64,000 nucleotides of DNA from Alphaproteobacteria bacterium (GTDB taxonomy: Bacteria; Pseudomonadota; Alphaproteobacteria; Rickettsiales; JADKJE01). The notes beneath the pieces were generated by a model. It saw nothing but the letters and a program-made list of their open reading frames with translations, had not been told where the DNA came from and made no database searches. Position numbers and translations under genes: made by a program. The stretch's first letter is position 1. Each line of letters starts with the position of its first letter. The DNA lies in the NCBI GenBank assembly GCA_016722515.1, contig JADKJE010000003.1, forward strand, positions 248,001 through 312,000. The letters are read 5' to 3'. Below are positions 25,387 to 34,898 of this stretch, piece by piece.

Positions 25387-27306
25387 ATGACACCCCCGAA
25401 ATTACTAGATAAAATTCAAGATCCACAGGATTTTAGGGGGTTTAATCTTCAGCAATTAGAACAATTGTCCCAAGAAGTGAGGGATGCCGTTATTGAATCG
25501 GTTTCTAGCACCGGTGGTCATTTAGGTGCAGGTCTTGGTGTTGTTGAGTTAACCGTTGCCCTACATTATGTGTTTAACACGCCTAAAGATAAATTAATCT
25601 GGGATGTTGGGCATCAGACCTATCCCCATAAAATTTTGACAGGCCGTAAAGAGAGGATGCATACCTTGCGCAAGGAAGGTGGTTTATCCGGATTTACAAA
25701 ACGTGCGGAAAGTATCTATGATCCGTTTGGAGCTGGACACAGTTCAACGTCCATTTCGGCAGCGCTTGGAATGGCAGTCGCTCGCGATCATAATCAAGAA
25801 GAATTTGAAGTGATTGCTGTGATTGGTGATGGGGCGATGAGTGCTGGCATGGCCTATGAAGCCATGAATAATGCAGGAGCCATTAATTCACGGATGATTG
25901 TCGTTCTCAATGATAATGATATGTCTATTGCCCCACCGGTTGGGGCTATGAGCCACTATTTATCACGACTTATTTCTTCTCGCCCCTATTTAAATTTAAG
26001 AACCATGGCAAAATACATGGTTAGCCATTTACCTAAACCCATTGAAAAAGTGGCAAAATCCGCAGAAAAATATGCCAGGAACTTTGCCACCGGCGGGAAT
26101 TTTTTTGAGGAAATGGGTTTTTATTATGTTGGGCCTATTGATGGGCATGATATTCACCACCTTTTGCCCATCTTAAAAAACATCAGGGATGACCGGAGTA
26201 TCAAACATCCTATTTTGATCCATGTTGTTACCGAAAAAGGAAAGGGATTCCACTCTCCCGAGGCATCAAAAGAAAAATACCATGCGGTGAATACTTTTGA
26301 TCTTCAAACAAAAATGCAGAACAAAACAAGCCGTGGCGTACCAAGCTATACTCAGGTTTTTGCTGATAGTTTAGTCATGGAGGCATCCTATGATTCTAAA
26401 ATTGTAGCCATTACGGCAGCCATGCCTTCAGGTACTGGATTGGATAAATTTGCTAAAACCTTTCCCGATCGTATGTTTGATGTAGGCATTGCCGAACAAC
26501 ATGCCGTGACGTTTGCTGCCGGCCTTGCATGTGAAGGAATGAAGCCTTTTTGTGCTATATATTCAACTTTTTTGCAGCGCGCTTATGATCAGGTCGTCCA
26601 TGATGTTGCTATTCAAAATTTGCCTGTTCGATTTGCAATCGACCGAGCGGGGCTAGTGGGAGCGGATGGCCCCACCCATGCGGGGAGTTTTGATATTACC
26701 TATCTTGCAACGCTACCCAATATGGTGGTGATGGCCCCAAGTGATGAAGTGGAATTACGCCATATGGTTGCAACAGCAGTTGCCTATGATCAAGGACCTA
26801 TTGCTTTTCGTTACCCACGAGGCGAGGGGATTGGGTTAGAGTTGCCTCCGCGCGGTGAAATACTTGAAATTGGCAAAGGTCGTATCCTAAGAGAAGGCAG
26901 TGATATTGCTATTTTATCACTAGGGACGCGTTTGGAGGATGCAGTGGTGGCCGCTGCTCATTTGGAGCAATTGGGTTTAAGTATCACGGTTGCTGATGCA
27001 CGATTTGCCAAGCCACTTGATGAGGCATTGATACTTAACCTTTATGAACATCACCGTATGCTTTTAATGGTCGAAGAGGGAAGCATAGGAGGATTTGGAT
27101 CTCATGTTCTGGATTTCTTATCCCAAAGAACAGGACTTAATGAAGGCAAAATAATCCGTAGCCTTCACCTGCCGGACACGTTTATTGATCAGGCTTCTCA
27201 GGCTACTATGCTCGAACAGTCCCATTTAGGCTCCAAAGGAATTGTTGCAGAAATTTTACAGTATGATATAGTCGCCCCCGGGCAGAGGTTAGTTGGGCCT
27301 CTGTAG
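25387..27306 (+). CDS. dxs: 1-deoxy-D-xylulose-5-phosphate synthase
   Basis: Thiamine-diphosphate enzyme joining pyruvate and glyceraldehyde-3-phosphate, the first step of the MEP isoprenoid pathway. 639 residues from the ATG at 25387; a TTG one codon upstream is less likely. Seen: STGGHLGAGLG, GDGAMSAGMAYEAMNNAG (the TPP/Mg site), the transketolase pyrimidine-domain signature DVGIAEQHAVTFAAGLA, and DRAGLVGADGPTHAG. The C-terminal transketolase domain is complete. The gene ends 20 bases before the frameshifted DUF2063 gene. Confidence 0.97.
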   Translation: MTPPKLLDKIQDPQDFRGFNLQQLEQLSQEVRDAVIESVSSTGGHLGAGLGVVELTVALHYVFNTPKDKLIWDVGHQTYPHKILTGRKERMHTLRKEGGLSGFTKRAESIYDPFGAGHSSTSISAALGMAVARDHNQEEFEVIAVIGDGAMSAGMAYEAMNNAGAINSRMIVVLNDNDMSIAPPVGAMSHYLSRLISSRPYLNLRTMAKYMVSHLPKPIEKVAKSAEKYARNFATGGNFFEEMGFYYVGPIDGHDIHHLLPILKNIRDDRSIKHPILIHVVTEKGKGFHSPEASKEKYHAVNTFDLQTKMQNKTSRGVPSYTQVFADSLVMEASYDSKIVAITAAMPSGTGLDKFAKTFPDRMFDVGIAEQHAVTFAAGLACEGMKPFCAIYSTFLQRAYDQVVHDVAIQNLPVRFAIDRAGLVGADGPTHAGSFDITYLATLPNMVVMAPSDEVELRHMVATAVAYDQGPIAFRYPRGEGIGLELPPRGEILEIGKGRILREGSDIAILSLGTRLEDAVVAAAHLEQLGLSITVADARFAKPLDEALILNLYEHHRMLLMVEEGSIGGFGSHVLDFLSQRTGLNEGKIIRSLHLPDTFIDQASQATMLEQSHLGSKGIVAEILQYDIVAPGQRLVGPL

Positions 27307-27326
27307 TGTATCTTTAAGGGGGATAT

Positions 27327-28107
27327 ATGGTTCAATTATTAGAACTTCAAGAAGAATTTGCACGTTCGGTTTTTCATAATGATAACCGGTTGTCGCTGGT
27401 ATCGCAGATTAATCCTGACACCATTTTCGCCAGAAGCACGTTTATCGGTCTATCGCAACAATGTATTTCAGGCACTCATCAATGCATTAGTCCTTACATT
27501 TCCGGTTGTTGTACAATTAGTGGATGAGCGTTTTTTTCGTTATGCAGCGAGGGAATATGTATTACGGCATCCGTCGATGAGTGGTAATCTCGAAGAATAT
27601 GGCAGAGAGTTTCCTGATTTTTTGAGGGATTTCAGACCTGTGGCTCACTTACCGTATCTAGAAGATGTTGCGCGATTAGAGTGGGCCTATCTGCGTTCCT
27701 ATCAAGCAAAGAATGTTCCTCCCATCAATATAGAAAATCTTCAATTATTGCCGGAACAATTCTATGAGAAGCTTTGTTTTGGGATACATCCGGGAGCCTT
27801 TATTATTAGATCTGATTTTCCAGTCTTACAATTATGGCAGCAGGTATTAGATCGTCCAGATGACGTGGATATCGATTTAAATACTGGAAATGAATCCATC
27901 CTCATTCATCGTCAAGGAATTGATGTGAAGTTGAAAATAATATCGGTAGCGGAAGCACTTTTTTTGGATTCAATCATGAAAGGTCAAACACTGCTTGAGG
28001 CCTATGACATTGCTTTAAAAAAGTGTGATAACCGTGGGTTTGATTTAATCGCAGCTATTGCGGACGCCATCAGGGATCATATTTTTGTTTCCTATACGGT
28101 TGATTAG
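27327..28107 (+). pseudogene. DUF2063 (HvfC/BufC-like) gene with a frameshift near its 5' end
   Basis: Two overlapping frames together rebuild one DUF2063 protein. From the ATG at 27327, behind AAGGGGG, the frame reads VQLLELQEEFARSVFHND, the expected N-terminus. It then loses homology near 27417-27427. The next frame continues with FSPEARLSVYRNNVFQALI and the rest of the ~250-residue domain (TFPVV, REYVLRHP, LPYLEDVARLEWAYL). A single extra base between about 27411 and 27428, near TTTT, explains this. DUF2063 proteins normally pair with a DUF692/MNIO enzyme to modify small copper-binding peptides. No DUF692 or precursor gene is present here; only a DoxX gene follows. It is either a decaying gene or a sequencing error. 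Confidence 0.7.
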
Positions 28108-28165
28108 CTGCTTGTTTGCGTATATAAATAAGGCATGCGTTAAGTTATTAAAACCAAGAGGGATT

Positions 28166-28753
28166 ATGTCCAAAAAGAATTACAAAAACAAACCCAGCAA
28201 TACCAATAAAAATTCCCCCAAAGCGGTGCAGGAGAAAAAATCATACTGTGATTGTCTGTTGCGATTGGCAAGTTGCAAAATTTGGTGTCTGGATGTATTG
28301 GCGCCTGCGGTTCTTATCTTAGCTCGGTTGCAAATGGCTAATATATTTTTCACTTCAGGCATGCTTAAAGTTAAGGATTGGAGCAACACGCTTTTATTAT
28401 TTGAAGCGGAGCATCCGGTTCCATTTTTACCTAAAGGTTTGGCCGATATGTTGTCAATTACCAATAATCATTTACCGGCCAATGTTGCTGCGTGCATGGG
28501 AACCTTTACAGAACTAGTCATGCCCGTATTGTTGGTATTGGGTTTAGGTGGGCGATTGGCTGCATTTTTGATGTTGGTTATGACCGCGGTTATCCAGTTT
28601 AGTTATCAAGAAAGTATGGAACATGTTTACTGGGCGTTATTGTTAGGCATTATTCTGACACAAGGGCCTGGCAAATGGTCGTTTGATTATCTCATTCGCA
28701 AACGTTTCTATTGCCCTCCGCAGTGCTGTAAAAAAGATAAAGCGAAGGCTTAG
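28166..28753 (+). CDS. DoxX family membrane protein
   Basis: 195 residues from the ATG at 28166, chosen for the AGAGGGA just upstream; the frame runs further 5' only as an overlap with the previous gene. A basic N-terminus of about 45 residues precedes four hydrophobic helices. The DoxX pattern is seen in LILARLQMANIFFTSGMLKV, FTELVMPVLLVLGLGGRLAA and MEHVYWALLLGIIL. DoxX proteins occur as HvfD in DUF2282-DUF692-DUF2063-DoxX operons, which fits its position after a DUF2063 gene. The molecular role is unclear (redox-related in some systems). Confidence 0.85.
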   Translation: MSKKNYKNKPSNTNKNSPKAVQEKKSYCDCLLRLASCKIWCLDVLAPAVLILARLQMANIFFTSGMLKVKDWSNTLLLFEAEHPVPFLPKGLADMLSITNNHLPANVAACMGTFTELVMPVLLVLGLGGRLAAFLMLVMTAVIQFSYQESMEHVYWALLLGIILTQGPGKWSFDYLIRKRFYCPPQCCKKDKAKA

Positions 28754-28779
28754 GTTAAAAGTTGCTTTTAGTCTAGAGG

Positions 28780-28804
28780 GAGCCTGCTTTGTCAGGCTCT
28801 TTTT
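28780..28804 (+). terminator. Rho-independent terminator between doxX-like gene and cysS
   Basis: GAGCCTG (28780-28786) pairs with CAGGCTC (28793-28799), followed by TTTTT up to 28804. A second perfect inverted repeat, TAAAAG-TTG-CTTTTA (28756-28770), precedes it. The T-run touches the first possible cysS ATG (28805). Confidence 0.88.
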
Positions 28805-28816
28805 ATGGGAAAAATT

Positions 28817-30169
28817 ATGATTGAACTTTATAATACACTGACCCGGTTAACAGAAGTATTTGTACCCCTAGATCCTAACCATGTTACTATGTATGTCTGC
28901 GGGCCTACGGTCTATGATAGGCCGCATTTGGGGAATGCGCGATCAGTGGTGGTTTATGATATTCTCTATCGGTTATTGTCACATCTTTATCCCAAGGTTA
29001 CCTATGTCCGCAATATTACGGATGTGGATGATAAAATTAATCAGGCTGCCAAGCAAAATCAAGAATCAATTCGGGATTTAACGAGTCGTATCGAAACATT
29101 GTTTCACCAAGATATGGCTGAACTTAATAATCATTTACCGACCATTGAACCGCATGCCACTGACCATATACAGCAAATGGTAACAATGATACAATCGCTT
29201 ATCGATAACAACCATGCGTATGCTGCGCATGGGCATGTTTATTTTTCAGTTAAAAGTTTTTCATCTTATGGCCAGCTTTCGGGGCGGTCTGTTGACGAAT
29301 TAATAGCGGGAAGTCGGGTTGAAGTTTCTGAATTTAAAAAGGATGCGGCCGATTTTGTATTATGGAAACCCTCAGCCAGTGATGAACCTGGATGGGATAG
29401 TCCCTGGGGCAGGGGCAGACCGGGATGGCATATTGAATGTTCTGTCATGAGTACAGAATATCTTGGCATAAATTTTGATATTCATGGAGGTGGTGCAGAT
29501 TTACAATTTCCTCATCACGAAAACGAAATTGCCCAGAGCTGTTGTGCCTATCCTGAATCTCATTTTGCCCATTACTGGATTCACAATGGTTTCTTAATGG
29601 TTGGTGGAGAGAAAATGTCCAAATCATTGGGGAATTTCTACACGGTTCATGATATTTTGGGGCAAGGTATTCCCGGGGAGGTAATTCGTATGGTCCTTTT
29701 ATCTACCCATTACCGTAAGCCGATGGATTGGAATGAAAAGGCCGTCAGTGATGCCCAAAAGGGGCTGGATCGATTTTATCATGTATTGCAGCAAACCAAT
29801 ACGGTTGATTGTGGCGATGAAGATATTGCTGAGGAAGTGTTGGAGGCACTCAAGGCCGATTTAAATGTGCCGGTGGTTATTGCTTGTATGCATCGGTTTG
29901 CTAAAGAAGGCGAGGGCAAAAAATTACTGGCTGCAGGACGGATGATTGGTTTACTGCAAAAGAAACCAGCAGATTGGTTTATTACCCAACAATCTAGTAT
30001 TTCAGACCAAGAAAAAAATGAGATTGATCATTTAGTTCAACAACGCAAAGAAGCCAAACAAACCAAGAATTGGCCTGAAGCGGATCGCATCAGAAATATT
30101 CTGACAGCGAAAAAAATTGAAGTCCAGGATCATCCAGATGGCACGTCAAGCTGGAGAAAGATGGTTTGA
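28817..30169 (+). CDS. cysS: Cysteinyl-tRNA synthetase
   Basis: Class I synthetase charging tRNA-Cys. The start is given at the ATG of MIELYNTLTRL (28817), because the ATG at 28805 abuts the terminator T-run. The 450 residues fit the family. Seen: MYVCGPTVYDRPHLGNARS with the HIGH-equivalent HLGN and a zinc Cys, the zinc-ligand segments ECSVMS and HHENEIAQS, and GGEKMSKSLGN. The C-terminal DALR-type helical domain is short but complete. How it is transcribed past the immediately upstream terminator is an open question; a promoter inside the doxX-like gene, or attenuation, is possible. Confidence 0.96.
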   Translation: MIELYNTLTRLTEVFVPLDPNHVTMYVCGPTVYDRPHLGNARSVVVYDILYRLLSHLYPKVTYVRNITDVDDKINQAAKQNQESIRDLTSRIETLFHQDMAELNNHLPTIEPHATDHIQQMVTMIQSLIDNNHAYAAHGHVYFSVKSFSSYGQLSGRSVDELIAGSRVEVSEFKKDAADFVLWKPSASDEPGWDSPWGRGRPGWHIECSVMSTEYLGINFDIHGGGADLQFPHHENEIAQSCCAYPESHFAHYWIHNGFLMVGGEKMSKSLGNFYTVHDILGQGIPGEVIRMVLLSTHYRKPMDWNEKAVSDAQKGLDRFYHVLQQTNTVDCGDEDIAEEVLEALKADLNVPVVIACMHRFAKEGEGKKLLAAGRMIGLLQKKPADWFITQQSSISDQEKNEIDHLVQQRKEAKQTKNWPEADRIRNILTAKKIEVQDHPDGTSSWRKMV

Positions 30170-30194
30170 CAAAAAAATAGCCAAATGCTAGAAC
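30166..30194 (+). promoter_or_regulatory. Promoter of the glycine-zipper lipoprotein gene
   Basis: A perfect TTGACA (30166-30171) overlaps the cysS stop codon. TGC-TAGAAC at 30186-30194 gives a 17-base spacer and an extended -10. Confidence 0.65.
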
Positions 30195-30254
30195 CTTAAC
30201 CAAGTTTAAATCATCATTTAGTCAACTATTTTAATGTTAATTTACGGAGTTTAT

Positions 30255-30812
30255 ATGAAAAAAATCATGGTTGTTCCCGTGTTAGGTTTAGTATCGGTCT
30301 CATTGATGGTTTCGGCTTGTCAGCGTGAAATTTCATCGGGAGCCTATAGTTCTAACCACATTGGGGAAGCCTCTGATACATTTGAAGGTACGGTGATCAG
30401 TGTGCGTCAAATTCAAGTAAAAGAAGCCGATAAATTACAAGATAATGGGGCTGGTTTAGCGACGGGTGCCGTGGCTGGTGGAGTCGGTGGGGCGATGTTT
30501 GGTAAAGGCCGTGGTAGCCTTGGAGCAGCAGCAGCAGGAGCTATTCTCGGTGGTTTGACCGGAGCATATGCACAACAGCAGTTGAGCAAGCAACAAGGTA
30601 TGGAGTATATTGTTAAATTAACGAACGGCCAGGTTATGACCGTCGTTCAAGGATTAGATAATCCCCTTGTTGTTGGTGACAAAGCATTTGTGATTGTGAG
30701 TAACGATGGTCGTTCGCGCGTGGTTCGCGATACAACCGGTGTTCCTCAGACAGTCCAGCCGGTACAGCCTCCCAAAACAACTAAAATTATTAAAGTGAAG
30801 CCGCAGAACTAA
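30255..30812 (+). CDS. Glycine-zipper outer-membrane lipoprotein
   Basis: 185 residues from the ATG at 30255, with ACGGAG upstream. The lipobox VSAC gives a lipidated Cys at residue 22. The middle holds a glycine-zipper membrane segment (GAVAGGVGGAMFG and GAAAAGAILGGLTGAY) of the SlyB/17-kDa-antigen type. A small beta domain follows (YIVKLTNGQVMTV, GDKAFVIV). These proteins sit in the outer membrane and influence envelope integrity. The last residues are Pro/Lys-rich. It is transcribed from its own promoter and ends before the gyrB leader. Confidence 0.87.
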   Translation: MKKIMVVPVLGLVSVSLMVSACQREISSGAYSSNHIGEASDTFEGTVISVRQIQVKEADKLQDNGAGLATGAVAGGVGGAMFGKGRGSLGAAAAGAILGGLTGAYAQQQLSKQQGMEYIVKLTNGQVMTVVQGLDNPLVVGDKAFVIVSNDGRSRVVRDTTGVPQTVQPVQPPKTTKIIKVKPQN

Positions 30813-30873
30813 ATAATCACTGTAATAATTTCCTACGCTGCTACAAGGTTTCGTTTTCCTCAGTCCTCTATGA

Positions 30874-30894
30874 AATTGCGCGACTAGCGCAATT
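30874..30894. repeat. 8-bp inverted repeat in the gap before gyrB
   Basis: AATTGCGC (30874-30881) and GCGCAATT (30887-30894) enclose GACTA. No T-run follows, so it could be an operator or a weak RNA hairpin. The rest of the 262-base gap shows only a possible -10 (TATACT, 31029-31034) for gyrB. Confidence 0.45.
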
Positions 30895-31074
30895 ATCCGT
30901 TCTTCCTGCGCATAACTAAAATGGAAAGGCTTTTGTACCTCACAAGGCAGCTACAGCAGCATATTTTTTCTGTCTTTCTTCTCACAAAATACTCCAAAAA
31001 AAACCGTGCTAAATCCCAGGGTATGAGCTATACTGAAACCTGGGTAAAAACATTAATTTAAATAAGAAGATACT

Positions 31075-33507
31075 ATGTCGTCAACGGTACAAGAAGTGCA
31101 GGCTACCCCCGGTGCAGGTGATCAAGAATATGGTGCTGAATCGATTAAGGTTTTAAAGGGGCTGGATGCCGTTAGAAAGCGTCCTGGAATGTATATCGGT
31201 GACACAGATGATGGTTCAGGCCTTCACCACATGGTCTATGAAGTGGTAGATAACGCGATTGATGAAGCCTTGGCAGGCCATTGCGACCGAATAGAAATAA
31301 CGATTAACAAGGATGGTTCGGTTACCGTACGCGACAATGGTCGTGGTATTCCTGTTGATATCCACCAAGGAGAAGGCATTTCTGCAGCCGAAGTTATTAT
31401 GACGCAACTTCATGCTGGTGGTAAGTTTGACCAGAATTCCTATAAAGTATCAGGAGGACTGCACGGGGTTGGGGTATCGGTGGTGAATGCACTTTCGGTA
31501 AGCCTTAAATTACGTATCTGGCGTGATAACAAAGAATATTTTATGGAGTTCCGTGATGGTAAGGCCATTGAGCCATTAAAATTAGTGGGGCCAACAGAGG
31601 GAAAAAAGGGAACAGAGGTTACTTTCTTGCCGTCAACTGAAGTGTTTACGTTTACTGAATTCAGCTTTGAAACGCTGGAGCACCGTATTCGAGAAATGGC
31701 CTTTTTGAACTCTGGAGTTTTTATTATAATCAAAGACTTACGAGGGGAAGATGAAGTAGCAAGTGAATTTAAATTTGATGGCGGAACGGAAGCCTTCGTC
31801 CGTTATTTAGACCGTGCCAAACATCCTTCTCACGATCCGGTTTTAATGCGTGGAGAGCAAAATGGCATTTCGGTTGATATTGCTATGGAATGGAACGACA
31901 GCTATCACGAAAATATGTTGTGTTTTACCAATAATATCCGCCAGCGTGATGGGGGAACCCACTTGGCTGGTTTTCGTGCTGCATTGACCCGTTGCCTCAA
32001 TAACTATGCTAACGATACGGGAATTGCTAAAAAGGAAAAAGTCAGTTTAAACGGCGAAGATATGCGCGAGGGACTTACCTGCGTATTGTCGGTTAAAGTG
32101 CCTGACCCTAAATTTTCATCGCAAACGAAAGATAAGCTGGTGAGCTCTGAAGTCCGCCAGGTGGTTGAGCAGATTGTGTCTGAATTGTTATCCAAATGGT
32201 TGGAAGAGCATCCCCAAGATGCGAAAATGATTGTCATGAAAGTCGTGGAAGCGGCTGCTGCTCGTGAGGCGGCGCGTAAAGCCCGTGATTTAACGCGTCG
32301 TAAAGGTGCGTTGGATATTGCTAACCTTCCTGGAAAGCTGGCCGATTGTCAGGAGAAGGATCCAAGCAAATCCGAACTTTACATCGTAGAGGGTGATTCG
32401 GCAGGTGGATCGGCCAAACAAGGGCGTGAGCGTAAGTTCCAGGCGATTCTTCCTCTGCGTGGAAAAATTCTTAATGTGGAAAGGGCACGCTTTGATAAAA
32501 TGCTGTCTTCCCAGGAAATTGGTACGCTTATTACTGCTATTGGTACAGGTATTGGCAGGGATGATTTCGATATCACCAAAACGCGTTATCATAAAATTAT
32601 CATCATGACCGATGCCGACGTCGACGGTGCGCATATTCGTACCTTGCTGTTGACTTTCTTTTATCGCCAGATGCGTGATCTCATTGAAAAAGGCTATCTC
32701 TATATTGCCCAGCCTCCACTTTATAAAGTAAAGCGTGGTCAGAGTGAACTTTACCTTAAAGACGATACGGCTATGGAAAATTATCTCATGGATACCGCGC
32801 TTTCTGAGGCTGTGCTTGAGATTGGTGGAACCCAGCATTCACAAAAAGATTTGCGCGAATTGGTTGGTAAGGCTGGCCATTTTGACCATCTGTTAAAATC
32901 ATTCTCACGCCGTATGCCTGAATCATTGGCTGAAGCGGCTGTGTTAAACCGTGCCTTTGAGCCTGGAGCTGAATTTAATCTTACACTTGCCCAAGCGGTT
33001 GCTGAAACATTAAGCCGTATGCAGGCCAATGATGATGAGGTGGTGTGGGTAGGCACGATGACGACAGAAGGTAATCTACAGGTAGAGCGCCAAGTGAAAG
33101 GCGTCCGTGAAATATTTGTCTTAGACCGTGCTGCCTGCCAAAGCCATGAAGCACAAAAATTACAGGAAGCCGTCAATCTTTTCTTAAATTACACCTCGCA
33201 ATCAGGTGTGCTGCATATTCGTGGTGAAGAAGTCGCTGTCCATTCGCCTTCGCATTTATTTGAAACCGTGATGGCTTATGGCCGTAAAGGTGTGTCATTC
33301 CAGCGTTTTAAAGGATTGGGTGAGATGAATGCGGAACAATTGTGGAGTACCACTATGGATCCGGATGTCCGTACGCTTTTACAGGTAAAAGTGACAGAAG
33401 AGGATAAAGCCGAGGAGACCTTCTCTACGTTGATGGGCGATGTTGTTGAGCCACGACGTGACTTTATTCAAGCCAATGCCTTGCATGTAGAGAATTTAGA
33501 TATTTAA
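31075..33507 (+). CDS. gyrB: DNA gyrase subunit B
   Basis: ATPase subunit of gyrase, introducing negative supercoils with GyrA. The 810 residues are normal. The GHKL ATPase domain has YEVVDNAIDEALAG, DNGRGIPVDIH and GGLHGVGVSVVNALS. The transducer domain follows. The Toprim domain has YIVEGDSAGGSAKQGR with the catalytic Glu, and IIMTDADVDGAHIRTLLL with the DxD metal site. The C-terminal motif KGLGEMNAEQLW is present. trmFO follows after 13 bases, so the two are likely co-transcribed. Confidence 0.98.
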   Translation: MSSTVQEVQATPGAGDQEYGAESIKVLKGLDAVRKRPGMYIGDTDDGSGLHHMVYEVVDNAIDEALAGHCDRIEITINKDGSVTVRDNGRGIPVDIHQGEGISAAEVIMTQLHAGGKFDQNSYKVSGGLHGVGVSVVNALSVSLKLRIWRDNKEYFMEFRDGKAIEPLKLVGPTEGKKGTEVTFLPSTEVFTFTEFSFETLEHRIREMAFLNSGVFIIIKDLRGEDEVASEFKFDGGTEAFVRYLDRAKHPSHDPVLMRGEQNGISVDIAMEWNDSYHENMLCFTNNIRQRDGGTHLAGFRAALTRCLNNYANDTGIAKKEKVSLNGEDMREGLTCVLSVKVPDPKFSSQTKDKLVSSEVRQVVEQIVSELLSKWLEEHPQDAKMIVMKVVEAAAAREAARKARDLTRRKGALDIANLPGKLADCQEKDPSKSELYIVEGDSAGGSAKQGRERKFQAILPLRGKILNVERARFDKMLSSQEIGTLITAIGTGIGRDDFDITKTRYHKIIIMTDADVDGAHIRTLLLTFFYRQMRDLIEKGYLYIAQPPLYKVKRGQSELYLKDDTAMENYLMDTALSEAVLEIGGTQHSQKDLRELVGKAGHFDHLLKSFSRRMPESLAEAAVLNRAFEPGAEFNLTLAQAVAETLSRMQANDDEVVWVGTMTTEGNLQVERQVKGVREIFVLDRAACQSHEAQKLQEAVNLFLNYTSQSGVLHIRGEEVAVHSPSHLFETVMAYGRKGVSFQRFKGLGEMNAEQLWSTTMDPDVRTLLQVKVTEEDKAEETFSTLMGDVVEPRRDFIQANALHVENLDI

Positions 33508-33520
33508 TTAGGGCATTAGC

Positions 33521-34843
33521 ATGACGAATCCCGTTCATATTATTGGTGCAGGACTGGCTGGGAGTGAGGCTGCCTGGCAGTTGGTTTCGCGGGGTGTTCC
33601 GGTCATTATTCATGAAATGCGTTGCGAGCAACAGCTTACCTTTGCCCATAAAACAGCGTTGTGTGCAGAATTGGTCTGTTCAAATTCGTTTCGTAATGAT
33701 GATGCATCCAGTGCCATTGGTTTGTTGCATGAAGAGATGCGCAGATGTGGTTCGTTGGTGCTGAGAGCCGCCGATAACAATCGTCTTCCTGCCGGTTCGG
33801 CGCTGGCAGTTGATAGGGATCAGTTTTCACAATCGATTGACCAAACCCTGCGTAGTCATCCCTTAATTACCTTTGTTTCAGAGGAAGTAACCACATTGCC
33901 TGATGAATCGTGGGGACAGGTGCTTATTGCTACTGGTCCACTCACTTCGGACGCGTTGTCACAATCTATTATGAAAGCAACAGGCAGTGACTACCTTTCT
34001 TTCTTTGATGCCATAGCTCCGATCATTTCTAAGGAAAGCATTGATTTTACTAAAGTATGGTTTCAATCACGTTACGATAAAGGCGAGGGCAAAGATTACA
34101 TTAATTGCCCGATGACCAAAGATGAATATGAGGCGTTTATCGATGCACTTTTGGCTGGAGAGAAAACTGAATTTAAAGAATGGGAAAAAAACACACCGTA
34201 TTTTGAAGGATGCCTACCTATTGAAGTCATGGCTGAACGCGGACGGGAAACCCTACGTTTTGGCCCTATGAAACCAGTTGGCCTTACCAACCCTTTTCAA
34301 CCTGATATTAAGCCTTATGCCGTGGTACAATTAAGGCAGGATAATGCCCAGGGGACCTTATATAATATGGTTGGTTTTCAAACCAAGCTTAAATATGGTG
34401 AGCAGCAGCGTGTGTTTAGAATGATTCCTGGCCTTGAGAATGCTGAGTTTGAACGCTTAGGCGGTATCCATCGCAATACGTTTATCCACAGCCCATCGTT
34501 ACTGGATTATTCATTAGCTCTTAAGTCACATCCGCATATTCGTTTTGCCGGGCAAATAACCGGAGTAGAAGGCTATGTGGAAAGTGCCGCTATGGGATTA
34601 TTGGCAGGAATTTTTATTGCTTGTCGATACCAGGACAAACAAATGGTTGCACCTCCGCCAACCACGGCTTTAGGTGCTTTGATTCGCCATATCACGGGCG
34701 ATGCAACCTTTGAAACCTTTCAACCCATGAATGTTAATTTTGGCTTATTTCCACCACTGGATACGCGTGTTCCTAAACATGAACGCAAACAGGCATACAG
34801 TGTGCGAGGGCTTAAAGATGTGGAGCTGTGGTGGCGATTTTAG
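33521..34843 (+). CDS. trmFO: Methylenetetrahydrofolate-tRNA uracil-54 methyltransferase TrmFO
   Basis: FAD enzyme that makes ribothymidine-54 in tRNA using methylene-THF as carbon donor; also called Gid. The 440 residues match the family. The dinucleotide motif HIIGAGLAGSEAAW (from residue 6), IHEMR, AELVCSNSF, and the C-terminal TALGALIRHITG, NVNFGLFPPLD and YSVRGLKDVE are all family features. It depends on the folate pool also served by folE here. It follows gyrB closely and is followed by a hairpin terminator. Confidence 0.97.
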   Translation: MTNPVHIIGAGLAGSEAAWQLVSRGVPVIIHEMRCEQQLTFAHKTALCAELVCSNSFRNDDASSAIGLLHEEMRRCGSLVLRAADNNRLPAGSALAVDRDQFSQSIDQTLRSHPLITFVSEEVTTLPDESWGQVLIATGPLTSDALSQSIMKATGSDYLSFFDAIAPIISKESIDFTKVWFQSRYDKGEGKDYINCPMTKDEYEAFIDALLAGEKTEFKEWEKNTPYFEGCLPIEVMAERGRETLRFGPMKPVGLTNPFQPDIKPYAVVQLRQDNAQGTLYNMVGFQTKLKYGEQQRVFRMIPGLENAEFERLGGIHRNTFIHSPSLLDYSLALKSHPHIRFAGQITGVEGYVESAAMGLLAGIFIACRYQDKQMVAPPPTTALGALIRHITGDATFETFQPMNVNFGLFPPLDTRVPKHERKQAYSVRGLKDVELWWRF

Positions 34844-34876
34844 CAAGGTTCACAGGAGGCTGTGACCTTGATTTTC
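34844..34876 (+). terminator. Hairpin terminator after trmFO
   Basis: CAAGGTTCACAG (34844-34855) pairs with CTGTGACCTTG (34860-34870), with one bulged T and a GAGG loop, followed by ATTTT. It starts immediately after the stop codon. Confidence 0.65.
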
Positions 34877-34898
34877 AACATTAGTAAAAAAACTTTCA

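Noticed and set aside
32290..32838. 182-residue minus-strand frame inside gyrB
   Set aside because: Fully antisense to the conserved Toprim coding region; composition is that of a shadow frame.
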